Notes: generated from the sequence alone by a model not told the origin. DNA of 22,452 nt from CAZJLN01 sp964540765 (GCA_964540765.1 CAZINW010000035.1:1-22452), one strand, 5' to 3'. Counted from the first letter of the stretch, positions 1-7,012 are shown. Made by a program: numbers and translations.

Positions 1-55
1 CATGCGGGGTACGTGTGCCCCATGCGGGGTACGTGTGCCCCATGCGGGGTACGTG
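1..55. repeat. Tandem 20-bp hairpin repeat, 2.75 copies
   Basis: Unit CATGCGGGGTACGTGTGCCC at 1-20 and 21-40, with a partial copy at 41-55. Read as GTGCCCC-ATGC-GGGGTAC, each unit forms a 7-bp stem (one G.U pair in RNA) with a tetranucleotide loop. The unit contains no stop codon in any of the six frames. The left edge of the window cuts the array, so the copy number is unknown. A related array with the loop reversed lies at 22258-22315. Confidence 0.9.
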
Positions 56-147
56 AAACCGATACGATGGAAAATGAACGCAACGCCGATCAGCACAATT
101 AACACCCCAATCACCGTAAGGGTGATCCAAATCCATTTGTTTTTCAT
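1..147 (-). CDS. Small membrane protein, running off the left edge through a repeat array
   Basis: The reading frame starts at an ATG at 147 and stays open to the window edge. The first ~30 residues begin MKNKWIWITLTVIGVLIV and form a single strongly hydrophobic membrane segment after a short Lys-containing N-terminus, which suggests an N-in anchor. A good ribosome binding site (GGGGGTAG) lies 3-4 nt upstream, and a TATAAT box lies at 214-219 on the same strand. After about 32 codons the frame enters the 20-bp tandem repeat at 1-55. That repeat has no stop codon, so the visible C-terminus is repeat-encoded and rich in Pro, Gly, His and Thr. The natural C-terminus is either to the left of the window or has been replaced by the array. 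I do not recognise the family. The start and membrane segment are clear; whether the gene is intact is not. Confidence 0.5.
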   Translation of the reverse strand, partial: MKNKWIWITLTVIGVLIVLIGVAFIFHRIGFTYPAWGTRTPHGAHVPRM

Positions 148-292
148 GATCTACCCCCAACCTCATTTTTTCATGAGATTAACTTTTGGCTTGTGACTAA
201 ATAATGCGATCAAATTATAATCTTTTCATTCAGCTTGTTCTGCGGGAGGTTGTACAAAGCCACAACGACCAGCAAAAAGATGGTGAATCAGA

Positions 293-336
293 CAATCCCG
301 CAGCAGATCTGAAAGGTGATGATCCCTGCGGGATTG
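293..336 (-). terminator. Hairpin downstream of deaD
   Basis: A perfect 11-bp inverted repeat, CAATCCCGCAG (293-303) and CTGCGGGATTG (326-336), with a 22-nt loop, lies 36 nt past the deaD stop codon. There is no U-tract right after the stem on the minus strand. It is therefore a strong RNA-stabilising or Rho-assisted 3' end rather than a textbook intrinsic terminator. Apart from this hairpin and the promoter-like TATAAT at 214-219, I see nothing in 148-371. Confidence 0.55.
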
Positions 337-371
337 AAATTGTTGTAATTGGGGGTAATATTTTCTTCAGA

Positions 372-2039
372 TCAGCCAGCAAGCGCCAGGGAGAATGCCT
401 GTTTGCGGATCTTGTATTTGGCGTTGCCTGCCAAAACCTTGCTGACGTACTCTTGGGGCACATCCACCATGGTGCGATGATTCTGGATGTAAATACGCCC
501 CAGGCTCGATCCGGGAATATCAGCATGGTAGGCGATCGTGCCAACCACATCTGCCGGGCGGATGCCATCAACCTTGCCAAGACCCATGACGAGGCGTACC
601 ATGCCTTCTTCATGAGACTGGTTTCCTTCGGGTCTCGGTCGGGGTTTACCACGGCTGGCGTAGGCTGGGCTGTCGGCATGCTCCCCCCTGGGTCTGTGCT
701 CCGGTCGAACGGTCTTCTCATACAAGGGGCTGATCTCTGCGATCGGGCGCTGCTTCTCCTCTGCACGGGCGATCTTGAGGGCAACAGCCGCCAGCTCAAG
801 GGGATCCACCCCACCAGCCACCATCATCTCGACGAGCGCGCGTTCTTCCTTGACACGCTGACGTTTCAACCAAGTGTTGATCTTTTCGATCAGGGCATCC
901 TGGCGCTTTGCCTGGATCTCTTCAACCGTTGGGATCTGTGTTTCCTGGATTTCCTGGTGGGTGAAATGTTCGATGTCACGGATATGGCGCCTCTCAGCGG
1001 GCCTGGCAAGCGAAATGGCAACCCCGGTGCGACCGGCCCGACCTGTGCGCCCAATGCGGTGCACATAGACTTCAGCATCATCCGGCAGGTCAAAATTGAA
1101 GACATGCGAAATACCTTCCACGTCGAGGCCGCGCGCTGCCACGTCCGTTGCCACCAGCACCTTCACCTGACCGGCGCGAAAGCGTGCCATGGTGCGTTCA
1201 CGGGCATCCTGGCTCAAATCACCACTCAAGGCTTCCGCAGGGTATCCCCTCAGGTTGAGTTCATTGACCAGGTCACCTGTACGGGCACGCGTGCGGGTGA
1301 AGATAAGGGCGGTGCTGATATTTTCGATCTCAAACAGGCGCGTCAGGACTGCCAGTTTATCCTTTTCATTACAGAAGTAATAACGCTGTTCGGTGGCAGC
1401 CACGGTGAGCTGTTCAGACTCAATGCTGACAACCTGGACATCGTGCATGTACTTTTCTGCCAATTGGCGGATGCGGGCTGGCAAGGTGGCTGAGAAGAGT
1501 GCAGTCTGCCGTTCTGCTGGTGTGACTGCCAGAATGGCTTCGACATCCTCAATGAAGCCCATGGAGAGCATCTCGTCAGCTTCGTCCAGCACCACTGTAC
1601 GCACCTGGCTCAAGTCCAACCTGCCGCGTTTGATCAAGTCCAGCAGACGCCCGGGGGTTCCAACGACAATATGGACGCCTCTGCGCAGCTCAGAGAGCTG
1701 CTGGCTGTAGGAAGTGCCGCCGTAAACAGCCAGCACTTTGACATCGCAAAACTGCCCCAGTGCGCCGGTCATTTCAGTCACCTGCAGTGCCAACTCGCGC
1801 GTAGGGGTGACCACCAGTGCCTGGGGGAGGCTGCTGTCCAGGTCAAGACGATTGAGAATGGGAAGTGCAAAAGCGGCTGTCTTGCCGGTGCCGGTTTGCG
1901 CCTGCCCAGCGACGTCATAACCAGCCTGCATGAGGGGGATGATCCCTTGTTGAATGGGCGTCGGTTCACTGTAGCCCAGCGATACAACTGCCTGCACCAG
2001 CTCATGGCGCAGGGTAAACTCGTCAAATTGTGTTGACAT
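372..2039 (-). CDS. deaD: DEAD-box ATP-dependent RNA helicase (DeaD/CsdA type)
   Basis: This 555-aa RNA helicase unwinds structured RNA in ribosome assembly and mRNA turnover, especially in the cold. All core motifs are visible: Q motif PTPIQ (26-30), Walker A AQTGTGKT (47-54), PTRELALQ (79-86), TPGRLLDL (128-135), DEAD (152-155), SAT (183-185), ARGLD (302-306) and HRIGRTGR (327-334). After a charged linker with a basic stretch around 445-475, residues ~480-552 match a DbpA-type RNA-binding RRM, as in CsdA and DbpA. The start at 2039 is chosen because GGAG lies 6 nt upstream. An in-frame extension to 2222 exists, but it would start inside a leader hairpin without a ribosome binding site. The gene stands alone between its own promoter (2287-2295) and a 3' hairpin (293-336). 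Its ~240-nt leader is described separately. Confidence 0.95.
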   Translation of the reverse strand: MSTQFDEFTLRHELVQAVVSLGYSEPTPIQQGIIPLMQAGYDVAGQAQTGTGKTAAFALPILNRLDLDSSLPQALVVTPTRELALQVTEMTGALGQFCDVKVLAVYGGTSYSQQLSELRRGVHIVVGTPGRLLDLIKRGRLDLSQVRTVVLDEADEMLSMGFIEDVEAILAVTPAERQTALFSATLPARIRQLAEKYMHDVQVVSIESEQLTVAATEQRYYFCNEKDKLAVLTRLFEIENISTALIFTRTRARTGDLVNELNLRGYPAEALSGDLSQDARERTMARFRAGQVKVLVATDVAARGLDVEGISHVFNFDLPDDAEVYVHRIGRTGRAGRTGVAISLARPAERRHIRDIEHFTHQEIQETQIPTVEEIQAKRQDALIEKINTWLKRQRVKEERALVEMMVAGGVDPLELAAVALKIARAEEKQRPIAEISPLYEKTVRPEHRPRGEHADSPAYASRGKPRPRPEGNQSHEEGMVRLVMGLGKVDGIRPADVVGTIAYHADIPGSSLGRIYIQNHRTMVDVPQEYVSKVLAGNAKYKIRKQAFSLALAG

Positions 2040-2200
2040 CAAAAACTCCATTCCTAAGTGTGTCATGGCAACCTGAAAGACCTTCAATTGATGCTGAAGT
2101 CTCCGAGTCACCAAAAAAATTTCACATTGGGGGGATGTTCCGAGGATTCCACAAAAGTTTCGTGCAAACAAGCAGCCCCTCACGGCGCTGCTCTCCCAAC

Positions 2201-2229
2201 AAAAATGCCCGTTGAAGTCCATCGGGCAT
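2201..2229 (-). promoter_or_regulatory. Terminator-like hairpin in the deaD 5' leader
   Basis: Read on the minus strand, ATGCCCG (2229-2223), an 11-nt loop and CGGGCAT (2211-2205) are followed directly by TTTTT-GTT. This is the layout of an intrinsic terminator: a 7-bp GC-rich stem plus a U-tract. It lies about 50-75 nt after the predicted transcription start and about 165 nt before the deaD start codon. A second, weaker stem follows (AGCAGC with GCTGCT, about 2170-2192). It could act as an attenuator or as a leader that controls helicase level by RNA structure. Confidence 0.6.
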
Positions 2230-2286
2230 CATTTGGAACGTACAAAACACACTCCCAAACAAAGGCCCTCATTTGAGAGCTGCACG

Positions 2287-2295
2287 AGTATATCA
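2287..2295 (-). promoter_or_regulatory. Extended -10 promoter of deaD
   Basis: On the minus strand the sequence reads TGATATACT, a TGn extended -10 followed by TATACT. No convincing -35 box is seen, as is common for extended -10 promoters. The expected start site is near 2280, which gives a leader of about 240 nt. Confidence 0.5.
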
Positions 2296-2311
2296 CAAAT
2301 TTAATAATAGC

Positions 2312-2372
2312 AGGTGGATTTCTTGACATGGATTTCTTGACAGGTGGATTTTTTGAGTGTGGATTTTTTGAG
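2312..2372. repeat. Four imperfect 14-16 bp tandem repeats
   Basis: Units are AGGTGGATTTCTTGAC (2312-2327), ATGGATTTCTTGAC (2328-2341), AGGTGGATTTTTTGAG (2342-2357) and TGTGGATTTTTTGAG (2358-2372). They lie just upstream of the deaD promoter, in the gap between deaD and the permease remnant. Together with the deaD leader they account for most of the gene-free stretch 2040-2458. Confidence 0.85.
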
Positions 2373-2457
2373 TTTTAAGTAGTTAAAAGTGCGACCATGG
2401 GTTGGAGATTGCCAATGATGATGACATTGAATTGCGTAAATTGGGAGAGCATATTTC

Positions 2458-2783
2458 TCCAATGGATGTGCTGATCGAGATGGGTCACGCTGGAAGACGA
2501 TCCGTATATCATCCTGCCACAGACACTGCGCCTGGCGATCCCATCCTGGTCAAACGAGCCCATCTCGCTCTTAAAAACCACCGCAGTGGTGTTCCTGATC
2601 GCAGTACAGGATTTGATGGCAAAGGCAAAGCGTACCGCCGCCATTACCTATGACCCGATCGGAAGTTACCTGGCTGTGGCTGTGGTCTACTTGGTGATGG
2701 TGTTTGCTTTAAATGGACTATTGAAATGGCTTGAACGCAGGACGCGCATCCCCGGGTTTGAAACAGATGCGACCAAAGGTTAG
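2458..2783 (+). pseudogene. Remnant of an amino-acid ABC transporter permease (HisM/GlnP family)
   Basis: From about 2503 to the TAG at 2781 the frame reads as the C-terminal part of a polar amino-acid uptake permease. Recognisable pieces are YIILPQTLRLAIP, then SNEPISLLKTT, then a last membrane segment (about YLAVAVVYLVMVFALNG) and a short basic tail ending near RIPGFE. In this family that region follows the EAA loop that docks on the ATPase. A TGA interrupts the frame at about 2471, and the EAA-like stretch (MDVLIEMG) is in a different frame, which implies a frameshift near 2500. Nothing permease-like is visible further 5', so the N-terminal membrane segments are missing. No ABC partner genes are nearby. 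It is a decayed transporter fragment. Confidence 0.65.
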
Positions 2784-2852
2784 CTGCATAAGAGGGATTC
2801 ATTTAATGCGGGATGGATCAATTTATATTGACGTCTCAACGTAGTTGCTGGC

Positions 2853-2881
2853 TTGACAATAAATCTTTTATTCCCTATACT
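2853..2881 (+). promoter_or_regulatory. Consensus sigma-70-type promoter of the DUF1638/RACo operon
   Basis: TTGACA (2853-2858), a 17-bp spacer and TATACT (2876-2881). The expected transcription start is near 2888, about 105 nt before the DUF1638 start codon. It is the closest match to consensus in the window. Confidence 0.75.
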
Positions 2882-2925
2882 TTGCTGCGATCATTAACCC
2901 CATGATAAATTTAAGCCAGGACACG

Positions 2926-2997
2926 ATGCAGTTTTTACTATTCACCGACTTTTTCACCCTGGTCATTGGAATGGTACAAATGGATGTAAACCAATGA
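2926..2997 (+). CDS. Possible 23-residue leader peptide coupled to the DUF1638 gene
   Basis: A short frame starts at an ATG at 2926, with AGGA 4 nt upstream, and ends in a TGA at 2995-2997 that overlaps the DUF1638 start codon in an ATGA arrangement. The peptide begins MQFLLFTDFFTLVIG and is strongly hydrophobic in its first 15 residues. It lies wholly inside the transcript predicted from the promoter at 2853-2881. The DUF1638 start has only a weak ribosome binding site of its own, so translational coupling to this leader would explain its expression. The length is too short to exclude chance, and no family is recognised. Confidence 0.4.
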   Translation: MQFLLFTDFFTLVIGMVQMDVNQ

Positions 2998-3671
2998 CTC
3001 CTGCGCGTACTCTGGTAATGGCATGTGCCACCGTGATCGAAGAAATGCTGCCATTCATGCCTGAGGGTATGCAGCACCAGGTTTTCGACTTTGGCTTGCA
3101 CATCAAACCTGACAGGTTGCGCCAAACCCTCCAGGAAGCCATTGATGCCGTCTCGGGACAATTCGATACAATCATCCTGGGCTACGGATTGTGTTCACAA
3201 GGTATCATCGGCATTAAAGCCAACCGCTGCCGCCTGGTGGCTCCGCGCGTGGATGACTGCATTGCCATCTTCCTAGGTTCCAGCAAGGCATATACAAGCC
3301 AAAGCTACAGCGAGCCGGGTACTTATTACCTCACCAAAGGCTGGATTGAGGTCGGGGATACACCCTTTTCGGAGTATGAGCGCTCGCTTCAGCGTTTCGG
3401 AAAAGAACGTGCGGATTACATTTACCAGGCGATGATGGGAAAATACAAGCGCCTGGCATTGATCAATACCGGGCAATTTGATCTTGAAAAATACCGCAGT
3501 TACGCACGCTGCACTGCTGAGCGCTTTGACTTGCGCTATGAGGAGATCGAAGGTTCGGATGAATTGGTGCGCAAGATGCTGCTTGGCTCGTGGGATGATG
3601 AATTCGTGGTGCTCGAGCCGGGAGAAACCTTCAGCCTGGAGCATTTTTGCCCTGTGGACGGTAAAGGTTGA
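2994..3671 (+). CDS. DUF1638 family protein
   Basis: A 225-aa protein of the DUF1638 family. Conserved features are ACATVIEEML near the N-terminus (9-18), LGYGLCSQG (62-70), APRVDDCIAIFLGS (83-96), GTYYLTKGW (109-117) and a C-terminal GSWDDEFVVLEPGE. Cysteines at 11, 67, 79 and 89 could bind a metal or take part in thiol chemistry. The biochemical role is unknown. As family knowledge, these genes are frequent near corrinoid methyltransferases and their reactivators in anaerobes. Here the gene overlaps the following RACo-type gene (TGATG at 3669-3673), so the two are probably co-translated. The ATG at 2994 is chosen because the family similarity begins there and an upstream mini-ORF ends on it in ATGA; its own Shine-Dalgarno is poor. 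Confidence 0.85.
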   Translation: MTPARTLVMACATVIEEMLPFMPEGMQHQVFDFGLHIKPDRLRQTLQEAIDAVSGQFDTIILGYGLCSQGIIGIKANRCRLVAPRVDDCIAIFLGSSKAYTSQSYSEPGTYYLTKGWIEVGDTPFSEYERSLQRFGKERADYIYQAMMGKYKRLALINTGQFDLEKYRSYARCTAERFDLRYEEIEGSDELVRKMLLGSWDDEFVVLEPGETFSLEHFCPVDGKG

Positions 3672-5470
3672 TGAACCACACCATTGATTTTGAGCCCATC
3701 GGGCGCCGCACCACAGTCAGCTCAGCAGAGACCATCCTGAGCGCCGCCCAGCACGCCGGCATCATCCTCAACGCCACCTGCGGCGGGGAAGGCATCTGCG
3801 GGCACTGCATCGTGCGTGTGATGGCAGGTAAAGTCACAGAGCCAAACCAGGTTGAAGAAAGTCATCTCGGACAAGAACAGGTCAGCCAGGGTTGGCGCCT
3901 GGCATGCCAGGTAAATCCGCTGAGCGATGCGGTGATCCACATTGCACCTGAGGCGCTTGCCACCGCGCAGCGAACCCAAACGGAGGGGCTCGATCTGCCA
4001 GTTGAACTGGCGCCGGCTGTTAGAGCAGTGACGGTTACATTGAATGCGCCGTCCAACTCCGATCTGCGCCAGGATGCTTCCAGCCTGCAAGACTACCTGG
4101 ATATATCAAATCTCCATATCCCCAATGCTGTTTTGAGCCTATTACCGGGTATATTAAAGGAAAACAACACCCATATGAACCTTTTTTTACGCGGCAACAC
4201 TGTGGTGGGGCTACGACCGGCAGGCACAGCGGCACTCGGACTGGCTGTGGACCTGGGCACCACCAAATTGGCAGGATACTTGGTGGACCTTGCCAGCGGC
4301 AAAACACTCGCGGCGAGCGGCGTGATGAACCCCCAGATCGCCTATGGCGAGGATGTGATCTCCCGCATCAGTTATGCCACCAAATCACGCAAGGGCAGGC
4401 GGGAGTTGCAGCGCGTGGTTGTCGACGCCCTCAATGCCATGGCAGTAGCTTTGTGTTTTCAGACTGGTCACGCCACGGAGGACATTGCCGATGCTGTGAT
4501 CGTTGGCAATACCGCCATGCATCACCTGCTGCTGCATCTGCCCGTCAGCCAGCTGGGAACGGCGCCTTACGTGCCTGCAGAAAAGGAAGCGATGGACATC
4601 GTTGCGGGTGGGCTGGGGTTGAAGTTTGCCCCGGGTGCGAACCTGCACTTGCTGCCAAACGTGGCAGGCTTTGTCGGGGCAGATCATGTCGCCATGCTGC
4701 TTGGCTCGGGCATGCTTGACTGCGATGGCGTCATCCTGGGCATGGATATCGGCACCAACACCGAGATCAGCCTGATCGCACATGGCAGACACTATGCCTG
4801 CTCCACAGCTTCAGGGCCGGCATTTGAAGGCGCACATATCCGCCACGGGATGCGGGCAGCACCTGGCGCCATTGAAAAAGTGCTCATCCATGATGGCGAT
4901 ATCAGGCTTCAAACCGTTGATAACCAGCCACCAGTGGGCTTATGCGGCTCAGGCATTCTTGACCTGGTGGCACAGATGTTAAAAGCAGGCATGATTAACT
5001 TACGCGGCGCATTTAATAAACAGGGGAATAACCCACGCATCCGATGTGGTGAGAACGGGATGGAATTTGTACTCCTCACAGCCGACGAGAATGACGGGAG
5101 GGAGATCAGTTTCACCCGCAAAGATATCAGTGAGATCCAACTGGTCAAAGGGTCCATCCGTGCTGGGTTTGAAATCCTGCTGGAAAAGGCAGGCATCACT
5201 GAAAAAGAGATTGATACGGTGGTCATTGCCGGCGCTTTTGGGACTTATTTGGACGTGGAGAGCGGGATTGATATTGGCATGTTCCCGCGCATCACCAAGG
5301 ATCGCTTTGTACAGGTGGGAAATGCTGCCGGGACTGGTGCCCGCATGGCACTGCTCTCCCAGGCAAAACGCGCTCAGGCGATCCAGGTGGCAAGGCATGT
5401 AAGCTATATTGAATTAACTACAGAGCCATCTTTTCCATCCCTGTTTACCAAATCCCTCTTGTTTAATTGA
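3671..5470 (+). CDS. RACo-type corrinoid-protein reactivator, [2Fe-2S] ferredoxin plus ASKHA domain
   Basis: A 599-aa ATP-dependent electron carrier of the RACo/RamA-like group. Such proteins push an electron uphill to return oxidised Co(II) corrinoid proteins to Co(I). The N-terminal ~95 residues are a ferredoxin domain with the spacing C37-x5-C43-x2-C46-x32-C79 (ATCGGEGICGHC). A linker of about 90 residues follows. From ~190 comes the actin-like ATPase with VDLGTTKLAGY (193-203), VIVGNTAMHHL (277-287), MDIGTNTE (358-365), GLCGSGILD (423-431) and, near the C-terminus, IAGAFGTYLD. The ATG at 3671 overlaps the DUF1638 stop, with AAAGG 4 nt upstream; a TTG at 3668 is a less likely start. No corrinoid protein or methyltransferase gene is present nearby, so the partner must be encoded elsewhere or just outside the window. 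Confidence 0.9.
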   Translation: MNHTIDFEPIGRRTTVSSAETILSAAQHAGIILNATCGGEGICGHCIVRVMAGKVTEPNQVEESHLGQEQVSQGWRLACQVNPLSDAVIHIAPEALATAQRTQTEGLDLPVELAPAVRAVTVTLNAPSNSDLRQDASSLQDYLDISNLHIPNAVLSLLPGILKENNTHMNLFLRGNTVVGLRPAGTAALGLAVDLGTTKLAGYLVDLASGKTLAASGVMNPQIAYGEDVISRISYATKSRKGRRELQRVVVDALNAMAVALCFQTGHATEDIADAVIVGNTAMHHLLLHLPVSQLGTAPYVPAEKEAMDIVAGGLGLKFAPGANLHLLPNVAGFVGADHVAMLLGSGMLDCDGVILGMDIGTNTEISLIAHGRHYACSTASGPAFEGAHIRHGMRAAPGAIEKVLIHDGDIRLQTVDNQPPVGLCGSGILDLVAQMLKAGMINLRGAFNKQGNNPRIRCGENGMEFVLLTADENDGREISFTRKDISEIQLVKGSIRAGFEILLEKAGITEKEIDTVVIAGAFGTYLDVESGIDIGMFPRITKDRFVQVGNAAGTGARMALLSQAKRAQAIQVARHVSYIELTTEPSFPSLFTKSLLFN

Positions 5471-5595
5471 TTGACTGGATCGAGGTCAGGATGCATTCAC
5501 CCCTCAAACCCTGGCAATGCCAAAACAGGGGACTTGTCGGGAAGTGCCAGGCAATGACAGCATAAATTTAAGATAGAAGATACCCGTCTCAGGCT

Positions 5596-5620
5596 GATGC
5601 CATGCTGGTGGGATGGCATC
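5596..5620. terminator. Hairpin between convergent genes
   Basis: A perfect 8-bp stem, GATGCCAT (5596-5603) and ATGGCATC (5613-5620), with a 9-nt loop. It sits between the convergent RACo operon (ends 5470) and the membrane protein (ends 5650). No U-tract is seen on either strand. A second, longer-range 7-bp pairing (CCTGGCA/TGCCAGG) lies in about 5508-5555. Confidence 0.4.
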
Positions 5621-5649
5621 AAAGAGAGCAATCATTTTTCCGGATTGTG

Positions 5650-6729
5650 TCAATCCTGCTTATTTTGAGCCTGATTGTTGGTAATGTGGAGGATTTGTTT
5701 AGCAGACTGTTTAAAAGATTTTCTAGACAGGAAGGCAGCAACAATGAATCCCAATATTGTCGGGATCCAGAATGAGAATAACCGGTAACCTAGTACAGCA
5801 ATGACACTAATTGCATCCGGCACCTTGAGACTGTCAAACATTGCCACCATGGTTACTTCAACCAAGCCGACGCCGCCAGGAAAGATGAAAGCCACTTTAC
5901 TCAGGATGACCGGAAGGCTGTAACCCGCCAGCAGAACACCCGGGTTGAGTTGATATCCCGCTGCAAGGAAAAAAAGAAACAAGGTCAGCATATCACAGGC
6001 GATGTAACCCAATGCACCAATCAATGGACGCAACCATTTGCGACCCAAGGCATGCCAGACTTCAGCAAAATGATCAATTTTGGAAGTGATTTTTTCCGGA
6101 TCAAAAGGCCTGTGAAACAGGCGTGCCAAGCGACCAATAAACCAAATTAGAGCTTTTGAAGCCTGACGGGGAAAGCGCATGGCTGCCAGTTCCCCAAAAG
6201 TCAGCAAACCTAGGATGAAAAGAATTACAAGATACTGAATCAATTGACCTTTTGTGAGATTATGCACAAATAAAAGGTAAAGAATGCCGAAAAACGCAAG
6301 ACCGATCAAACTGGCATTAATCAGTAATGCAGGCAGTGACCCGGCAAGAAGAGCAGTATGACCATCCTTGTTTTCCTGCTTGACCCAACCAACCGTTGCA
6401 GCCGCACTTCCCACCCATCCACCGGTAACAAGACCAACACTAAATGAAGCCATATAGATCAAGATGCATTTCCAGAGAGAGATTTTTTGTTCAGTTGTCT
6501 CCAGGATTGCATGGATCATATAACCGGCAAACACATAACTGAGCGCCTGGGCAAGGATGGATAAACCCACCGCCCACCAGATAAGATTCTTGACAACATC
6601 CCATGAACGCTCGAGTTCAGCGATCTGGGGAAGGAGCAGGTTAACAGCAAGTCCAAGGACGATCACAGCCAGTAAAATACGCCACCAATGACTGCGTTGA
6701 GATTTGGGTAGTTGCTCTGCTTCACTCAT
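5650..6729 (-). CDS. Lysylphosphatidylglycerol synthase TM-region / UPF0104 family membrane protein
   Basis: A 359-aa integral membrane protein with about eight hydrophobic segments (roughly 17-37, 48-70, 86-112, 126-152, 163-183, 236-258, 262-286 and 304-332). It carries the family hallmark FPGGVGLVE (283-291), and earlier a GGWVGSAAA-like Gly/Ala-rich segment (103-111). This is the flippase-like half of MprF/AglD-type proteins. The soluble lysyl-transferase domain of full-length MprF is absent, which is usual for stand-alone members. The substrate, probably a lipid or lipid-linked sugar, cannot be read from the sequence. The start at 6729 has no good Shine-Dalgarno. It is transcribed in the same direction as the tRNA-Glu that ends 38 nt upstream. 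Base composition is more AT-rich than in the neighbouring RACo operon. Confidence 0.85.
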   Translation of the reverse strand: MSEAEQLPKSQRSHWWRILLAVIVLGLAVNLLLPQIAELERSWDVVKNLIWWAVGLSILAQALSYVFAGYMIHAILETTEQKISLWKCILIYMASFSVGLVTGGWVGSAAATVGWVKQENKDGHTALLAGSLPALLINASLIGLAFFGILYLLFVHNLTKGQLIQYLVILFILGLLTFGELAAMRFPRQASKALIWFIGRLARLFHRPFDPEKITSKIDHFAEVWHALGRKWLRPLIGALGYIACDMLTLFLFFLAAGYQLNPGVLLAGYSLPVILSKVAFIFPGGVGLVEVTMVAMFDSLKVPDAISVIAVLGYRLFSFWIPTILGFIVAAFLSRKSFKQSAKQILHITNNQAQNKQD

Positions 6730-6767
6730 TTAATTTTAGGTTTGACCATAAAGCATTGGCATAAAAA

Positions 6768-6840
6768 TGCCCCCACGGGAATTCGAATCCCGGTTTTGGC
6801 CTTGAGAGGGCCGCGTCCTAGGCCACTAGACGATGGGGGC
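6768..6840 (-). tRNA. tRNA-Glu (anticodon CTC)
   Basis: Minus-strand cloverleaf of 73 nt. The acceptor stem is GCCCCCA/TGGGGGC with A as discriminator, the D-arm is GTCT...GGAC, and the anticodon loop CTCTCAA gives CTC. The T-arm is CGGGA-TTCGAAT-TCCCG. CCA is not encoded. One mismatch (C27-A43) closes the anticodon stem. A short T-run follows the 3' end. Confidence 0.9.
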
Positions 6841-6859
6841 GTGTGAAATATTCTATTTT

Positions 6860-6959
6860 NNNNNNNNNNNNNNNNNNNNNNNNNNNNNNNNNNNNNNNNN
6901 NNNNNNNNNNNNNNNNNNNNNNNNNNNNNNNNNNNNNNNNNNNNNNNNNNNNNNNNNNN
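6860..6959. other. Assembly gap of 100 Ns
   Basis: Exactly 100 unknown bases, the usual placeholder for a scaffold join of unknown length. It lies between two copies of the same tRNA 5' half, so the true distance and content are not known. Confidence 0.98.
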
Positions 6960-6976
6960 CGCCCTCAAACGGGCTA

Positions 6977-7012
6977 AGAGGGCCGCGTCCTAGGCCACTA
7001 GACGATGGGGGC
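6977..7012 (-). tRNA. 5' half of a second tRNA-Glu-like gene, cut by the gap
   Basis: The first 36 nt of a tRNA (from the 5' G at 7012) are identical to those of the tRNA-Glu at 6768-6840. Identity stops inside the anticodon loop. The next ~17 nt up to the gap do not complete an anticodon stem; they form an unrelated GCCC/GGGC pairing. Read literally, the loop would give anticodon CTT, but without the 39-43 strand this is not a valid tRNA. Either the contig end is misassembled or this is a tRNA fragment. Confidence 0.6.

Noticed and set aside
1..55. CRISPR array
   Set aside because: The 20-bp units follow each other directly with no unique spacers, and no cas genes are present.
204..1493. 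Long 429-aa open frame on the plus strand
   Set aside because: It lies wholly antisense to deaD, whose motifs are unmistakable. The frame has no family features and reflects codon bias of the opposite strand.
2040..2222. N-terminal extension of deaD to an ATG at 2222
   Set aside because: That ATG sits in the loop of a terminator-like hairpin without a Shine-Dalgarno, and the added residues are not helicase-like. The start at 2039 has GGAG 6 nt upstream.
2402..2653. 83-aa frame overlapping the permease remnant
   Set aside because: It starts at TTG without support, and its second half is the wrong frame of the recognisable permease sequence. Only a short EAA-like stretch was used, as evidence for a frameshift.
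6977..7012. A complete second tRNA (anticodon CTT, Lys)
   Set aside because: The sequence after the loop does not pair with the 5' anticodon strand and no T-arm is present before the gap.
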